Source: Hyparrhenia diplandra
Lineage: Eukaryota; Streptophyta; Magnoliopsida; Poales; Poaceae
DNA: 64,000 bases
Direction: 5' to 3'
Assembly: GCA_015847255.1 (NCBI GenBank)
Contig: JADLZK010009200.1
Coordinates: 85,085 to 149,084 of the forward strand
In this document: in pieces, positions 33,525 through 44,443 of the stretch
Layout: each line of letters begins with the position of its first letter
Numbering within the stretch: position 1 is the stretch's first letter
Program-made: the position numbers and the translations under genes
Notes under the pieces: model-generated
What the model saw: the letters and a program-made list of their open reading frames with translations, nothing else
Told to the model about the DNA's origin: nothing
Database searches by the model: none

Positions 33525-34230
33525 ATGTCGCTACTTCGTGGAGTCCAGAGGCTGACGGTAGCGCTCGGCGCCGCCGCCGCCAGGGCCAGGGGACGTCTCC
33601 CTCTCCTCCCACCGTCTTCTCTTGGGTCCCGCTTGCGCTTCTCCTCCCCCTACCCGACCGCGGCAGCACCATCTCGCTTCGGCACGGATTCGTTGGGCTC
33701 CCGCATCTGTGGCGGCATCAATGACGCGCCAGGGTGCCTGATGGACCCCGAAACCATCGAGCTCGCTCGGTTCGCCGTTGCCGATCACAACAGCAACACG
33801 GTACGCGGCCATCGATCGCCGATCCCGTCCCCGCGCGCCGGCCGGCCGGCTATGGATTCTATATACGGCGAATGCTTCTATTTGCGTTGCGAATTGCGTT
33901 TGCGTGTTGTTGTACGTTGTACCTACGTATCTGACTTGCGTTTTGTGCGTGCAGAACGCGGCGCTGGAGTTCGTGAGGCTCGTCAAGGTGAGGACGCAGC
34001 TGGTGGCCGGATACATGTACTACTTCACCATGGAGGTGAGGGAGGTCGACGGCGGCAACAAGCTGTATGAGGCCAAAGTGTGGCTTAAGCCATGGAAGAA
34101 CTTTAAGGGGCTTCATGCGTTCGAGCCATGGTCATTCAAATGGCCTAGGCCATGGAAGAAATTTAAGTGCCTTAGGTCAGGTCTCACAGGATCTCATAGT
34201 GCAGGTCTGACAGGATCTCATTTCGTTTAG
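33525..34230 (+). CDS. Phytocystatin copy 1 (type A) with N-terminal extension and altered C-terminus
   Basis: Inhibitor of papain-like cysteine proteases. Exons 33525-33800 and 33955-34230, GT-AG intron, 183 residues, frame intact. Cystatin marks: GG before the core (CGGINDAPG), the phytocystatin helix LARFAVADHN (about residue 81), QLVAG (the QxVxG loop) and the second-loop Trp in LKPW. The first 45 or so residues (MSLLRGVQRL, Ala/Arg-rich, no acidic residue) are absent from ordinary cystatins and resemble a mitochondrial or plastid presequence. The C-terminus is odd: after FEPW the Trp loop recurs as PRPWKKFKCL, then two 'GSH' phrases, replacing the usual FEPVANAD ending. This looks like a partial internal duplication at DNA level (aggccatggaagaa repeated). 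A hAT element sits 26 bp downstream of the stop. Confidence 0.88.
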
Positions 34231-34256
34231 CTACTAGTAGGAATACTCGTCAGCAC

Positions 34257-35187
34257 CTACGTTGCACGGATACGGATGCGTGTATCGGTATCGACACGTA
34301 TCCGATACGCGATACGTCAATTTCCCAAAAAAACCGATACGCGGATACGTTTAGTATTTAAAAAATAAAATAATAATAATGCATGTCTAAATTAAAACCG
34401 ATAACAATTAACAAAAAAATGAGCTTCAACTCTATCAGTAGCTATTCAGTTTTTCCATTGGACAATACTTGCATCTCCACATGGTATTTCCTCCACCAGC
34501 TCTTGGTTTTCGTAAAATGATCCCAAAGTGGAGCCTTGATGTTTGTTGCCTTTGTAGCTGCAGATCCTACGCTAGCACTTGCACTAGCACCGCTCAAATT
34601 GGGAGACACATCTACTGCATAAGCAAGAAGAACTCAGACTAGATCGAGATTGGGGAGAGGAAGAAGAGGAGATCGAGAATGGGGAAGGGGAGGATAATGG
34701 AGCGATGCAGGGACGGCGCAGCAGGGGACGGGTGCTCATCGCCGGGCGCCGAGGGCGGGGTGCTCGTCGCCCGCCCGTGGACGGGCGAGCAGGGACGGGT
34801 GCTCATCGCCGGCGGCCAGGGACGGGTGCTCGCCGCCATTGGGCGGCGAGCGGCGAGCTGATGTCGCGGCTTGTGGTGTCACCGCGCGGGTGGCGGGCAG
34901 CGCGATGCGGGAGTGGAGTGTGGCGCAATGCGTAGGGGTCTGGCTAGGGTGACGGGACAAATAGGTCGTTATTGGGCTATTATTTGGGGTGGGCAGATCC
35001 AAGATAGATCGATACGCCGTATCCAGCAAGCCGATACGTATCAGACCGGAAGTATCGGATTTTTCGAAATTAATAAAATTCGGATACTTCCTGGATACGT
35101 TTCCGGACGAGTATCGGACGCGTATCGGTATCAGATACGTATCCGATACGCGATACGCGTGTTCCTGCAAGTATCCGTGCAACGTAG
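34257..35187 (-). mobile_element. 931-bp hAT-like element downstream of cystatin copy 1
   Basis: Perfect 17-bp terminal inverted repeats, CTACGTTGCACGGATAC, are flanked by AGCAC on each side (34252-34256 and 35188-35192). The flank is continuous in cystatin copy 3 (ATCAGCACGATCATGGG near 40840), which proves an insertion. Both subterminal regions are packed with 'CGATACG'/'GTATCGG' units in both orientations. On the minus strand at about 34450-34610 lies a hAT-type BED zinc finger remnant (APLWDHFTKTK, then after a one-base shift a CKYCP core). The BED finger favours hAT, though a 5-bp duplication is shorter than the usual 8. It is non-autonomous, with no catalytic domain. Confidence 0.8.
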
Positions 35188-35534
35188 AGCACGATGGGGT
35201 TCAGTTTGAGTCTGCTTCAGTAATTGCCAGCGAGAAACGTAAACTTATACTGTAATAAAGTTTTGTACTCTGTACTTACAGTACTTAAGCAGTTGTACTT
35301 TTATTAGGCCGAAGTTTTTTTTTTTCTCGTTCATGACAGAAATGTATGAAATCTGAGATTTTTTTTTTTGCCCTGCAGTTTTGAACCCTGAGTACGTATA
35401 TTGACACTGAGCTGCCTAACGATTACGACACCGAACGAGCTGCGTCATCTTCATTGAACCATTGGAACAACTTTTTTTTTTACGAACTGGAAGTATATAT
35501 TTCATCGTTGGGGGTTACGTTGCGGCGCGAGGAT

Positions 35535-36010
35535 GAAGGCTGCTTGGCGTGGCTCGGCAACCAATCTGACCGGTCCGTCGTGTAGGTGTAGGTGAGCTTC
35601 AGGAGCCTCACGATCATCTTGCACACGGCCGGGCGGTCCGTCGTGTACGTGATGAGGTTTGGGAGCCTCTCACGGTCATCTTGCACGGGCAGTTCAGGAA
35701 ACTCTTGGCTGGGCTTGTCGCCACCTGCTACCATGCAATTCCTCTGGGTGGTCCACGACGCCGGCCAGACATGTCCAGGACACCAGCGCCGTCCAAACTG
35801 TCCAAGAACAAGATGCAGCTGTCATGGCGAAAGGAAAACCACAAGGTGCGCATCGTGGCGTGGGCGCCGCAGGGAAGCGTCAGACGTACTCGGGCACCGC
35901 GAGGTCGGTGGTGTGCTTCCTGATCGACGCACGTCAGATGGAATTGAACTCGACGGCGGCGGCGTCCTCGTCGTGGATGTTGGTTCCGCTGCTGCGCAAA
36001 GAGTAGCAGG
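35535..36010. repeat. Upstream block of copy 2, shared with copy 4
   Basis: Sequence from about 35730 to 36010 is homologous to 41905-42060 upstream of copy 4. Shared phrases are CCTCTGGGTGGTC, CCAGACATGTCCAGGAC, GATGTTGGTTCCGCTGCTGC and GCAAAGAGTA. It marks copies 2 and 4 as products of one duplication. On the minus strand it has partly open frames that I do not recognise. A repeated 'acgacggaccg' phrase lies at 35565-35640. Confidence 0.6.
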
Positions 36011-36259
36011 GACGACCGCTTGGGGGCGCTCGTGTCGCTCCGTGCGTGGGCGGAACGGAAACAGTTATCGCCAGGGGGAGACGTGCCAGCTGCCAGGCCG
36101 TACCGCGTGGGAAAGCCGTGGCGTGGCGGCGTGGCCTGCCGACGGATAGATCTCTACACAGCGTTGTCGGTCGTCTTGCGATACTCCAAAAGAGTCCAGC
36201 AACGCAATTGCTCTCTCCAAATCTCGTTCCGCCGCCGCCTCAGCTCCAGAAAAACGCGG

Positions 36260-36914
36260 ATGTCGCTTCTTTGTGGAATCCAGAGGTCGGCGCTCGGCGG
36301 CGCTGGCGCCGCCGCCAGGGGAGGACTTCTGCCGCCTCTTCGGTCCCGGTCGTCGCTGTTGTTTCTTTCTTTACTTTTCTTTTTTTATTGGGAGGTGGAG
36401 GCGCTCTTCGGTCCCTCTTGCGCTTCTCCTCCTCCTACCCGACCGCGGCAGAACGATCTCGACGATCTCGCTTCGCCACGGATTCGTCGGACTGGGAGAG
36501 GGAGATCTGTGGCGGCATCAATGACTCGCCAGGGCGCGAGATGGACCTCGACGCCATCGAGCTCGCACGGTTCGCCGTCGCCGAGCACAACAGCAAGACG
36601 GTACGAGACGTGGCCATCGATCGATCCCCTCCCCGTCCCCGTCCCCGGCCATTGATTCTATCGCGAATAATATGGCTCTATTTGCATTGTGAATTGTGAT
36701 CGTGATCGTGCAGAACGCGGCGCTGGAGTTGGTGAGGCTCGTCAAGGTGAGGACGCAGCTGGTGGCCGGAATAATGTACTACTTCACCGTCGAGGTGAGA
36801 GATGTCGACGGCGGCGCTGGCGCCAACAAGCTATATGAGGCGACGGTGTGGCTTACGGAATGGGAGAACTTGAAGGGGCTCCACACATTCGAGCCGGTCG
36901 CGAATGCCGACTAA
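36260..36914 (+). CDS. Phytocystatin copy 2 (type B), extension out of frame
   Basis: Exons 36260-36600 and 36714-36914. The cystatin core is clear: CGGINDSPG, LARFAVAEHN, QLVAG, then WLTEWEN keeping the second-loop Trp but losing the preceding Pro, and ending FEPVANAD. The extension starts MSLLCGIQRSALGGAGA as in copy 4, but the frame from that ATG does not match the frame of the core; a frame compatible with the core is open upstream without this Met. Relative to type A there is an extra pyrimidine-rich stretch at about 36350-36410. Translation from the internal ATG at 36541 (MDLDAIELARF) would give a plain cystatin. The TATA box present before copy 4 is missing. It may be functional, misassembled, or a decaying copy. 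Confidence 0.75.
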
Positions 36915-37092
36915 GGGAAAACGAAGGTCTGATAGGATCTCATTCCGTTTTAGCATGGATTCAGTTTGCCATCGAGAAGCGTCAGATTGCCTTAAACTTA
37001 CAATGAAGTTTTGTACAATACTCATGTGCGATGAACATTTGTGCTTTAGGGTGGTGAAGTTTTGTACAATAATAAAGTTTTGGGCTGGTTAA

Positions 37093-40020
37093 AAATTTGT
37101 CTCTTGCGTCGCACTCGCTCGATCCGTCGCCCCACACACGCCCTGGCTCCTGGTGCCGTGTCTCGATCGCCGATGCACACGCGACCTCGACGTGCCTTCG
37201 GCCGTCGCAACCCATGGACGCCCCGCCCGTCGTACTTCGACACATATGCGCCGTCGCCGAGCGCAGGTACAACCATCGCTCGCAGGCAGGCCGAAGCCGG
37301 GCGGGGTCTCCATGGTTGCTGGCGGCAAGCCGGCAAGGCGTCGTGTCTGTCCCCGTCGCCTCGCCCCCTTGCAGCTGACGCCGGCCTGCGACCCTGCCAT
37401 TGTACCCTATCTGTCACGACGCCAAGAGCTAGCGACAACGACGAGCGTCCACCAGGTAGACACCAGGACCCTATATCCCTGTCTTCCCTTCCTGTTGTGC
37501 GAAACATAAACACGTACCACTTACCAGAACCCGCCTCCTCTCCCTCGCCGCATCTTTGCATTGCAACACTAGGTAGTTGTACCGCACATGCTCGACAAAA
37601 TGTCAATAAGAACGTCAAGTCACTCTGCCATGATATGAAATTCAAAGAACGTGAATAAGAATTTGAGAACTCGCCGGAAGTATGTTGAATGTATGCATTT
37701 GTGTCTATGATAATACATTGCTCTGATCTATATCGATGTAATATCATATCCAAGGACAGTGAATGGCCTGCAGATTATGTTCTTTGGACTTAACCGAGGA
37801 CTTTTGCTATTCATCCTCCCAACCTTGGTAGTATCTTTATCTTTATTTTAATATTTCTGTCATTTGCACTATGCAGGTTAAGCAAACAGCTACTATTTGA
37901 TGTTTGAAGCAAATTTGGAAGCCATTCATGCTCCTTCTGTAGGTACCTCTCCGATCTTCTCTCTCTCCTTCTATCTAATGCGTGGAAGGATTGGGATGGG
38001 TTATGACTAATATATAGTTCCTCGATTTGAGAAGATTTTTTATTCGATTTGGTAATGACCTTAGGTAATGTTTTTTCCATGTTTTCTCTTGAGCATGAAC
38101 TCCTGTTCACAAACCTGCTAACCTGTGATTGTTTAGCTTGATCCACCTACGGGATGCATATTTCAGGTACATTATGTTACTACTAAATTGACCTGACTTA
38201 TGTTTAGCTTGTGCGGTGTCCCGGGCAGCAGAGAGGGAGGCAGCAACTGCACCCAGGAGCACCTGAGCTGTACTGTGGCCCCATGCAGTGTAAGCCACAT
38301 TCTATCTTATATCCAAGGATCATTGGACTGCATTCCTAATTAGTATATAAATTCCTCTGGAGAGTAGCCTATTGCCATGCCTAATTAGTGTATATATTCC
38401 TCTGAAGACTGAAAAAACATTTGAGAAATTATCAAGGCTTAGTTCAGGTGGATACCTATTGGGATGGCTAAGATTGTCAGGACTCAGGATAGTCCTTATC
38501 TCCTTGCTCAGTTATGTTGGTCATGTTTGAGTGAGATTTTCTCCGAACTGGGGGAAGATGGTGAGCTGCCTTGGAACTAAATTTCTTGTCGATGAGTGAT
38601 GACACCTGCTAGATTTGATACTAAAAGAAAAATCATGTTTGAGTGTTCAAGTCTATAGGAAATGACACCATTTTTTAGGTCAAAATGTCCATCATGTATC
38701 AGTTTGAAGGACTGGACTTTTTTGTTTCATTGCAAAAACACGTAACATAGCATCTACCTTCAGAAAATAGAATTAACAATTTATATGAGCTTACATATAA
38801 TCTACATGCTTCTTGTTTATGTTTGCATATAACTGACTAGAGTGTGTTACATAGGCTGATAGTCACCGTCTGGTGTTTGTCATTCTGAAAACAATTCCCA
38901 ACTAGAAGCCTAAACCCCTTAAATGGCTCAATTCAATGTTCACTTGTCAAATATCATCATAGCAGAGTGGTGATCTATACCTTCCCATATTAATAAAAAT
39001 GTAAGGGAAAGACATAATAGATTTTACAAGGTACCTTGGTAGCGAGGATTTTCATTAGTTTCAAACAGCTAACTCTCTCCTTCCTCATTCATAGTCACCA
39101 GTTGCTCCATTTAGTTGGTTCTCAGATAAGAGGCTTCACTCATTTGCCTTTTTAGCCATTATTGAATGTTCCCTGCTGTGCAATATGTTCTTTATTTTTC
39201 CAGCAAGTATCATTCAACCATGCAGTCTACACTTGCAGTTTGCGCGTCTTGTGCTCAAGTAAAAAAAGGCAGGGAAAATTCTGTGTGCATTTATATCCAT
39301 TCTGATTTGAGCACTTTACATGTGTGCATTATATATCCAGTTAATAATGTGTCCCTTTTCTATAATTACCGGTTCTTCCCACTTGCATGCTAACATTTCT
39401 GTAGTAAAGATGAAAAATAAACATGTGCTTTCCATTGCAGCTCTATTAAATCAATGGCATCTTTTTTACAGGAACAAAGAAAACTGCTCCAGATATATGC
39501 AGGTTATTTTTTTCATCATATCAACCTCGCAGTAATTGAAGAGGACAACCCAATTCTTGTAGAGCATGCTCTTACTACAAGATCCACAGAACATGTCAGA
39601 CACAATATCTTTCACGAACGTATCCAAGGAGTGATCCAAGCTGAATTCCAAATCGTTGTCAGACTCCAAAACATATCACGGAAATTTCTCCTAATACAGC
39701 TACCTTCATTTGATACCTATGTTCTCATTGTATCCAAAGGATCAGCAAACACAGATAGCTTCAGTTTCAACCTAATTCCCAGGACCCTATGCTATGGCTG
39801 CACCAAAACTTCATGTCATACACAGCACAAACATGTGTAATATTATACTTCAGTACTTATTATATACCAACAGATATAAATTTGTATTGCTACTTTGCCT
39901 TTTTGGATTAAAAGTCACTTCAACGTCAGTATTTAATTTCACAATAATGTTATCTTATTGAGCGATCATATGTTTTTAATACTACGTACCCTGGCATGTT
40001 GCCATATCAGCAAAAATCAC
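37093..40020. other. Spacer between cystatin copies 2 and 3, no gene seen
   Basis: The left part (37093-37640) is GC-rich with many overlapping frames. The rest is AT-rich. A pair of similar phrases 'CCTAATTAGT.TATA.ATTCCTCTG' at about 38335 and 38380 marks a small tandem duplication. An open stretch on the minus strand at 39466-39669 resembles nothing I know. Confidence 0.4.
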
Positions 40021-40222
40021 AATCAAAATTGATCAAGGTACGAAAGTGAACGGTTTCCTAATTTTGATGGCGGGCCATAGCGTGCACACTTTGCTTGGGT
40101 TGGGCCGAAGCCTGCCCGGCCTGCCGATGCATTGCTTCTGAATTCCGATACCCAAGCAACGCAATCGTTCTCAATCTCGTTCCGTCGCCACCGCCACCGC
40201 CTCCGCTCGAGAGAACTCCGGG

Positions 40223-40810
40223 ATGTCGCTACTTCGTGGAGTCCAGAGGCTGGCGCGGGTAGCGCTCGTCGCCGCCGCCAGGGGACGTCTCCCCCTCCTC
40301 CCACCGTCTTGTCTCGCCGCTCTTCGGTACTCCTCCCCTACCCGACCGCAGCAGCACGATCTCGCTTCGCCCTATATTCGTCGGCGGGCTGGGTCGTCTG
40401 TGGCGGCATTCATGACGAGCCAGGGCGCGAGATGAACCCCGAAGCCATCGAGCTCGCACAGTTCGCCGTCGCTGAACACAACAGCAAGAAGGTAACGACG
40501 AGAGGGCCATCCATCGATCCCCTCCACGTCCCCGTCTATTGATTCTATCGCGAATAATATGCCTCTATTTGCATTGTGAATTGTGATCGTGCAGAACGCG
40601 GCGCTGGAGTTCGTGAGGCTCGTCAAGGTGAGGATCCAGGTGGTGGCCGGATACATGTACTACTTCACCATCGAGGTGAGGGAGGACGACGGCGCCAACA
40701 AGCTGTATGAGGCGAAGGTGTGGGTTAGGCCATGGGAGAAATTTAAGGGGCTGGACAAATTCGAGCCGGTCGTGAATGCCGACCAAGGGGAAGGGAAAAC
40801 CAAGGTCTGA
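40223..40810 (+). CDS. Phytocystatin copy 3 (type A), one frame break
   Basis: Exons 40223-40491 and 40595-40810. The start is MSLLRGVQRLARVAL, the cleanest version of the Arg-rich extension. The core reads CGGIHDEPG, LAQFAVAEHN (the usual Arg of LARFAV is Gln), QVVAG, VRPWEKFKG, and the end is an unusual charged tail DQGEGKTKV shared in part with copy 5. The extension and core are in different frames. Alignment to copy 1 places a single lost C at about 40335-40342 (a four-C run here, five in copy 1), consistent with the homopolymer errors elsewhere in the window. An internal ATG at 40432 would yield a plain cystatin. Its downstream flank shows the intact site occupied by the hAT insertion after copy 1. 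Confidence 0.8.
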
Positions 40811-41082
40811 TTGTACTCATTCGGTTTAGCTAGTAGGAATACATCAGCACGATCATGGGTTCAGTTTAAGTCTGCTTCAGTAATTGCCAGCGAGAAACGC
40901 AAACTTATAATAAAGTTTTGTACTCCGTTCTTACATGTTTACTTATTTGCGATGAACAGTTGTGCTTTCAGGAGGCCGAAGTTTTTTTTTTCATTCAAGA
41001 CCGAAAAATGTATGAAATTCGAGAAATCTTATTTTTTTTCGGAATTCTTGAACCCTGATTTCAAATTATAGCAGCAAGTTTA

Positions 41083-41756
41083 CTACCATCGCTCCAAGTT
41101 ATAAGTCGCTTTTGACTTTTTTAAGACGTCGATTTTATTATGTATCTAGATATAATAATATGTTTAGATACATAAATGTATGAACAAAAGAAGTGAGAAA
41201 TGTTATCTCTTACCTGGTTATTTTGGGTCTTTCCAACAACCGGATTTTGAACCCTTGGATGTGAATTGCGCTATATGGAAGGTCCGATCTTCTACCACAA
41301 CCTTTCTTCTTCCCTTTCACTCTTTGCTTCGCTCGACTTCTCTACCGTGTCTGTTATTCGATCCCCGCCCACGTATGTGACGACGGACGCCGCCGCACCG
41401 CATGCCAGCCTCCAGCACCGCCCCTCGCCGGCCCAAGGCAGCCTAAGCCGCCACCCGCCTCCTCCTCCCCACAACCTTGACCAGCCTCCGGCGCTGCCCT
41501 TGTGCGACCCCGATCCCCCTGCTCTCTGTTCTCCATTCCTTTGTGCCTCATGTTCTTCCCAAATTACACCACTTTATTCAATAACTTACACTGTAAAAGT
41601 CATTGTAAATATAGCAAATGGTGTAACTATAGTTTATATTACACTGTAAGTGGAAAGGATAAAATCCGGTTGTTTTTAAGATTTAAAACAACCGGTTATT
41701 ATATGGACAACTCCAAAAAAAAGTCAAAACAACTTATAATTTAGAATGGAGGCGTG
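41083..41756. mobile_element. Stowaway-like ends enclosing about 500 bp of foreign sequence
   Basis: The left end CATCGCTCCAAGTTATAAGT and the inverse of the right end (CGCCTCCATTCTAAATTATAAGT, at about 41730-41755) are diverged Stowaway termini, each bounded by TA. A normal Stowaway is 100-300 bp. Here the interior at about 41170-41690 holds GC-rich sequence unlike a MITE, plus a hairpin at 41668-41697 (CCGGTTGTTTTTAAG and its inverse). Either two half-elements flank an insertion, or the interior was captured. It lies between cystatin copies 3 and 4. Confidence 0.5.
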
Positions 41757-42098
41757 TATAATATGTTGTGTAGGTTTCTATAATTTTTTACTGTGTGGTT
41801 TTCTATAGATTTTTTCATTGAACCATTTTTTTTTCCGAATACATAGGAGTTACTATTTATTTATTTTATTTTATTACAAATCTGACGGTCATCTTGCCAC
41901 TCGCCCCTGGCTACTCCTTCCTCTGGGTGGTCTACGACGCTTGCCAGACATGTCCAGGACGCGACGCTAGCGCCGTCCAAGAACGAGATGCAGCCGTCAC
42001 GGCGAAAGGAAACCACAAGGTGCGCGTAGATGTTGGTTCCGCTGCTGCGCAAAGAGTACCAGGACGACCGTGTCGCGTCGCGTCCCGTCGGTCGCGCG

Positions 42099-42107
42099 TA
42101 TATAAAA
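42099..42107 (+). promoter_or_regulatory. TATA box of cystatin copy 4
   Basis: TATATAAAA, about 240 bp before the ATG at 42341. The corresponding region before copy 2 (about 36020-36060) is otherwise similar but has no TATA sequence. Confidence 0.55.
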
Positions 42108-42340
42108 CTAGTCAAACGATCAACTCGTGAGGCTCCACCATGCTCGGAAGCAGTTATCGCTAGGCGGGAGACGTGCCAGCTGCCAGGCCCCGGACCGCGT
42201 GGGAAATCGGTGCGGTTCGGTGGCGTGGCCTGCCGATGGATCGATCTCTGGCCCGCGTTGTCGGTCGTCTTGCGATACTCCAAAGAGTCGAGCAACGCAA
42301 TCGCTCTTTCCGTCGCCGCCTCCGCTCCAGAGAAATGCGG

Positions 42341-43074
42341 ATGTCGCTTCTTCGTGGAATCCAGAGGTCGGCGCTCGGCGGCGCTGGCGCCGCCACCGCC
42401 GCCAGGGGACATCTGCCGCCTCTCACCCCGTCATGTCTCGCCGGCGCTTTTCGGTTCCGGTCGTCGTCGTCGTTGTTTCTTTCTTTCCTTTTTCTTTTTC
42501 TATTGGGAGGCGGGAGGCGCTCTTCGGTCCCACTCCTCCTCCTCCGCCGCCGCGTACGCGACCGCAGCAGCGACGACGGACCAGACGCCGCCGGATCCCC
42601 GCCCCGAGAGAGACACGCAGCACGATCTCGCTTCGCCACAGCCACAGGTTCGGAGGCCCTCCCGCCCCTTGTGTGGCGGCATCGTTGACGCACCAGGGCG
42701 CGAGAAGAACCCCGAAGCCATCGACCTCGCGCGGTTCGCCGTCGCCGAGCACAACAGCAAGGCGGTATGGGTTCACGTCCTTGCATTGTGAATTGTGGTC
42801 GTCGTGTACGTTGCTGCGCGCAACGACGTGCCTATCTGACGCGTTGGGTTGCGTTTTGTGCGTGCAGAACGCGGCGCTGGAGTTGGTGAGGCTCGTCAAG
42901 GTGAGGACGCAGTTGGTGGCCGGAATAATGTACTACTTCACCGTCGAGGTGAGAGATGTCGACGGCGGCGCCGGCGCGGGCGCCAACAAGTTGTATGAGG
43001 CGAAAGTGTGGCTTAGGCCATGGCAGAAGTTTAAGGGGCTCCATGCGTTCGAGCCGGTCGCGAATGACGACTGA
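42341..43074 (+). CDS. Phytocystatin copy 4 (type B), extension out of frame
   Basis: Exons 42341-42764 and 42868-43074. The extension begins MSLLRGIQRSALGGAGAATA and continues in frame through RSRFAT at about 42650. The core (CGGIVDAPG, LARFAVAEHN, QLVAG, LRPWQKFKG, ending FEPVANDD) is in another frame, so one base is gained or lost at about 42650-42675. The codon that is an internal Met in the sister copies is Lys here (REKNPEAI), so this gene cannot fall back on the internal start and depends on the upstream ATG. It shares an upstream block and 3' flank (AAGTTTTGTACAATA twice) with copy 2. The core itself shows no damage. Confidence 0.75.
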
Positions 43075-43760
43075 GGCAAAACGAAAGGTCTGCACAAGAT
43101 CTCATTCCGTTTTGGCTTGGATTCAGGTTTTGCGTCTGCTTTGGTAATTGCCAAATTTCCTTAAACTTATAATAAAGTTTTGTACAATACTTATGTGCGA
43201 TGAACGTTTGTGCTTTTAGGGTGGTGAAGTTTTGTACAATAATAAAGTTTTTGGGCCGGTAAACATTTGTCTCTTGTCCTGTACAAAAACATTGTCTCTT
43301 GTGTTTTGTGATCTTGCGATCTATGTTCTTGTGATTTGTGATCTTGTGATATGTTTCTTGTGATTTTTTATGTCCTTGTAATATTGTCTTTACTAGCTGG
43401 CCAAAATTCATGTGAAAAATAACAAAAAAAAAAACACACATGAATTTCTTGATTGCTGGAATCATGTGCTTTTAAAGGAAAAAAAAAAACACACGCATGA
43501 AGAATCCCTAAAAAACATATGAGTGTTAGATGGACATCCCTTTTTATATCGAATTCTAGTTCATATCAGCAAAATCACAATCAAAATTGATGGAGGTACG
43601 AAAGTGGTTTCCTAATTTGAGGGCGGGCCATAGCGTGCACGCTCCGCTTTTGGGCCGAAGCCTGCCCGGCCTGCCGATGGATTGCTTGTGCTTGCATTGC
43701 TTCCGAATCCCCGTTCAATCTCGTTCCATCGCCACCGCCTCCGCTCGAGAGAAGTGCGGG

Positions 43761-44443
43761 ATGTCGCTACTTCGTGGAGTCCAGAGGCTGGCGCGGGTAG
43801 CGCTCGGCGGCGGGGACGTCTCCCTCTCCTCCCCTCGTCCAGTCACGCCTGTCTTCGGTCCCGCTTGCGCTTCTCCTCGGCCTACTCCTACCCGACCGCT
43901 GCAGCACGATCTCGACGATCTGGCTTCGCCATGTACTCCTATTTGTCGGGCTGCTGGGGCATCTGTGGCGGCATCAATGACGCGCCAGGGCACGAGATGG
44001 ACCCCGACGCCATCGATCTCGTACGGTTCGCCGTCGCCGAGCACAACAGCAAGACGGTACGACGAGACGCGGCCATCGATCGATCGATCCCCTCCCCGTC
44101 CCCGCACCGGGAATGCCTCTATTTGCATTGTGAATTGTGATCGTACGTCTGCGTGTTGTTGTACGTTGCAGGAGTACCTATGTATCTGACGCGTGGGTTG
44201 CGTTTGCGTGCGTGCGTGCAGAACGCGGCGGCGCTGGAGTTCGTGAGGCTCGTCAAGCTGAGGATCCAGGTGGTGGCCGGATACATGTTCTACTTCACAA
44301 TCGAGGTGAGGGAGGTCGACGGCGGCGCGGGCACCAACAAGCTGTATGAGGCGAAGGTGTGGGTTAGGCCATGGGAGAAATTTAAGGGGCTCGACAAATT
44401 CGAGCCGGTCGCAAATGCCGACGAAGGGAAAACGAAGGTCTGA
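43761..44443 (+). CDS. Phytocystatin copy 5 (type A), extension out of frame
   Basis: Exons 43761-44056 and 44222-44443. It starts MSLLRGVQRLARVALGGG; the homologue of the GC-rich Ala/Arg stretch in copies 1 and 3 is shortened by a number of bases not divisible by three at about 43800-43815. After this the frame matching the other copies continues (LRFSSAYSYPTAAARS, CGGINDAPG). The core has LVRFAVAEHN (Ala to Val in the signature), an extra Ala at the start of exon 2, QVVAG, VRPWEKFKG, and a GKTKV tail like copy 3. The upstream sequence (GCAAAATCACAATCAAAATTG; GGGCGGGCCATAGCGTGCAC) is shared with copy 3, marking them as sisters. Confidence 0.75.

Noticed and set aside
36345..36410. Pyrimidine-rich stretch in cystatin copies 2 and 4 as a tiny extra intron
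   Set aside because: The GT-AG pairs available in copy 2 give about 34-58 nt, below the usual plant minimum, and none of the lengths tried restores the frame between the start and the cystatin core.
41861..42412. 183-codon minus-strand frame
   Set aside because: Overlaps the promoter and first exon of cystatin copy 4. The part shared with the block before copy 2 is broken there, so no conserved protein is supported.
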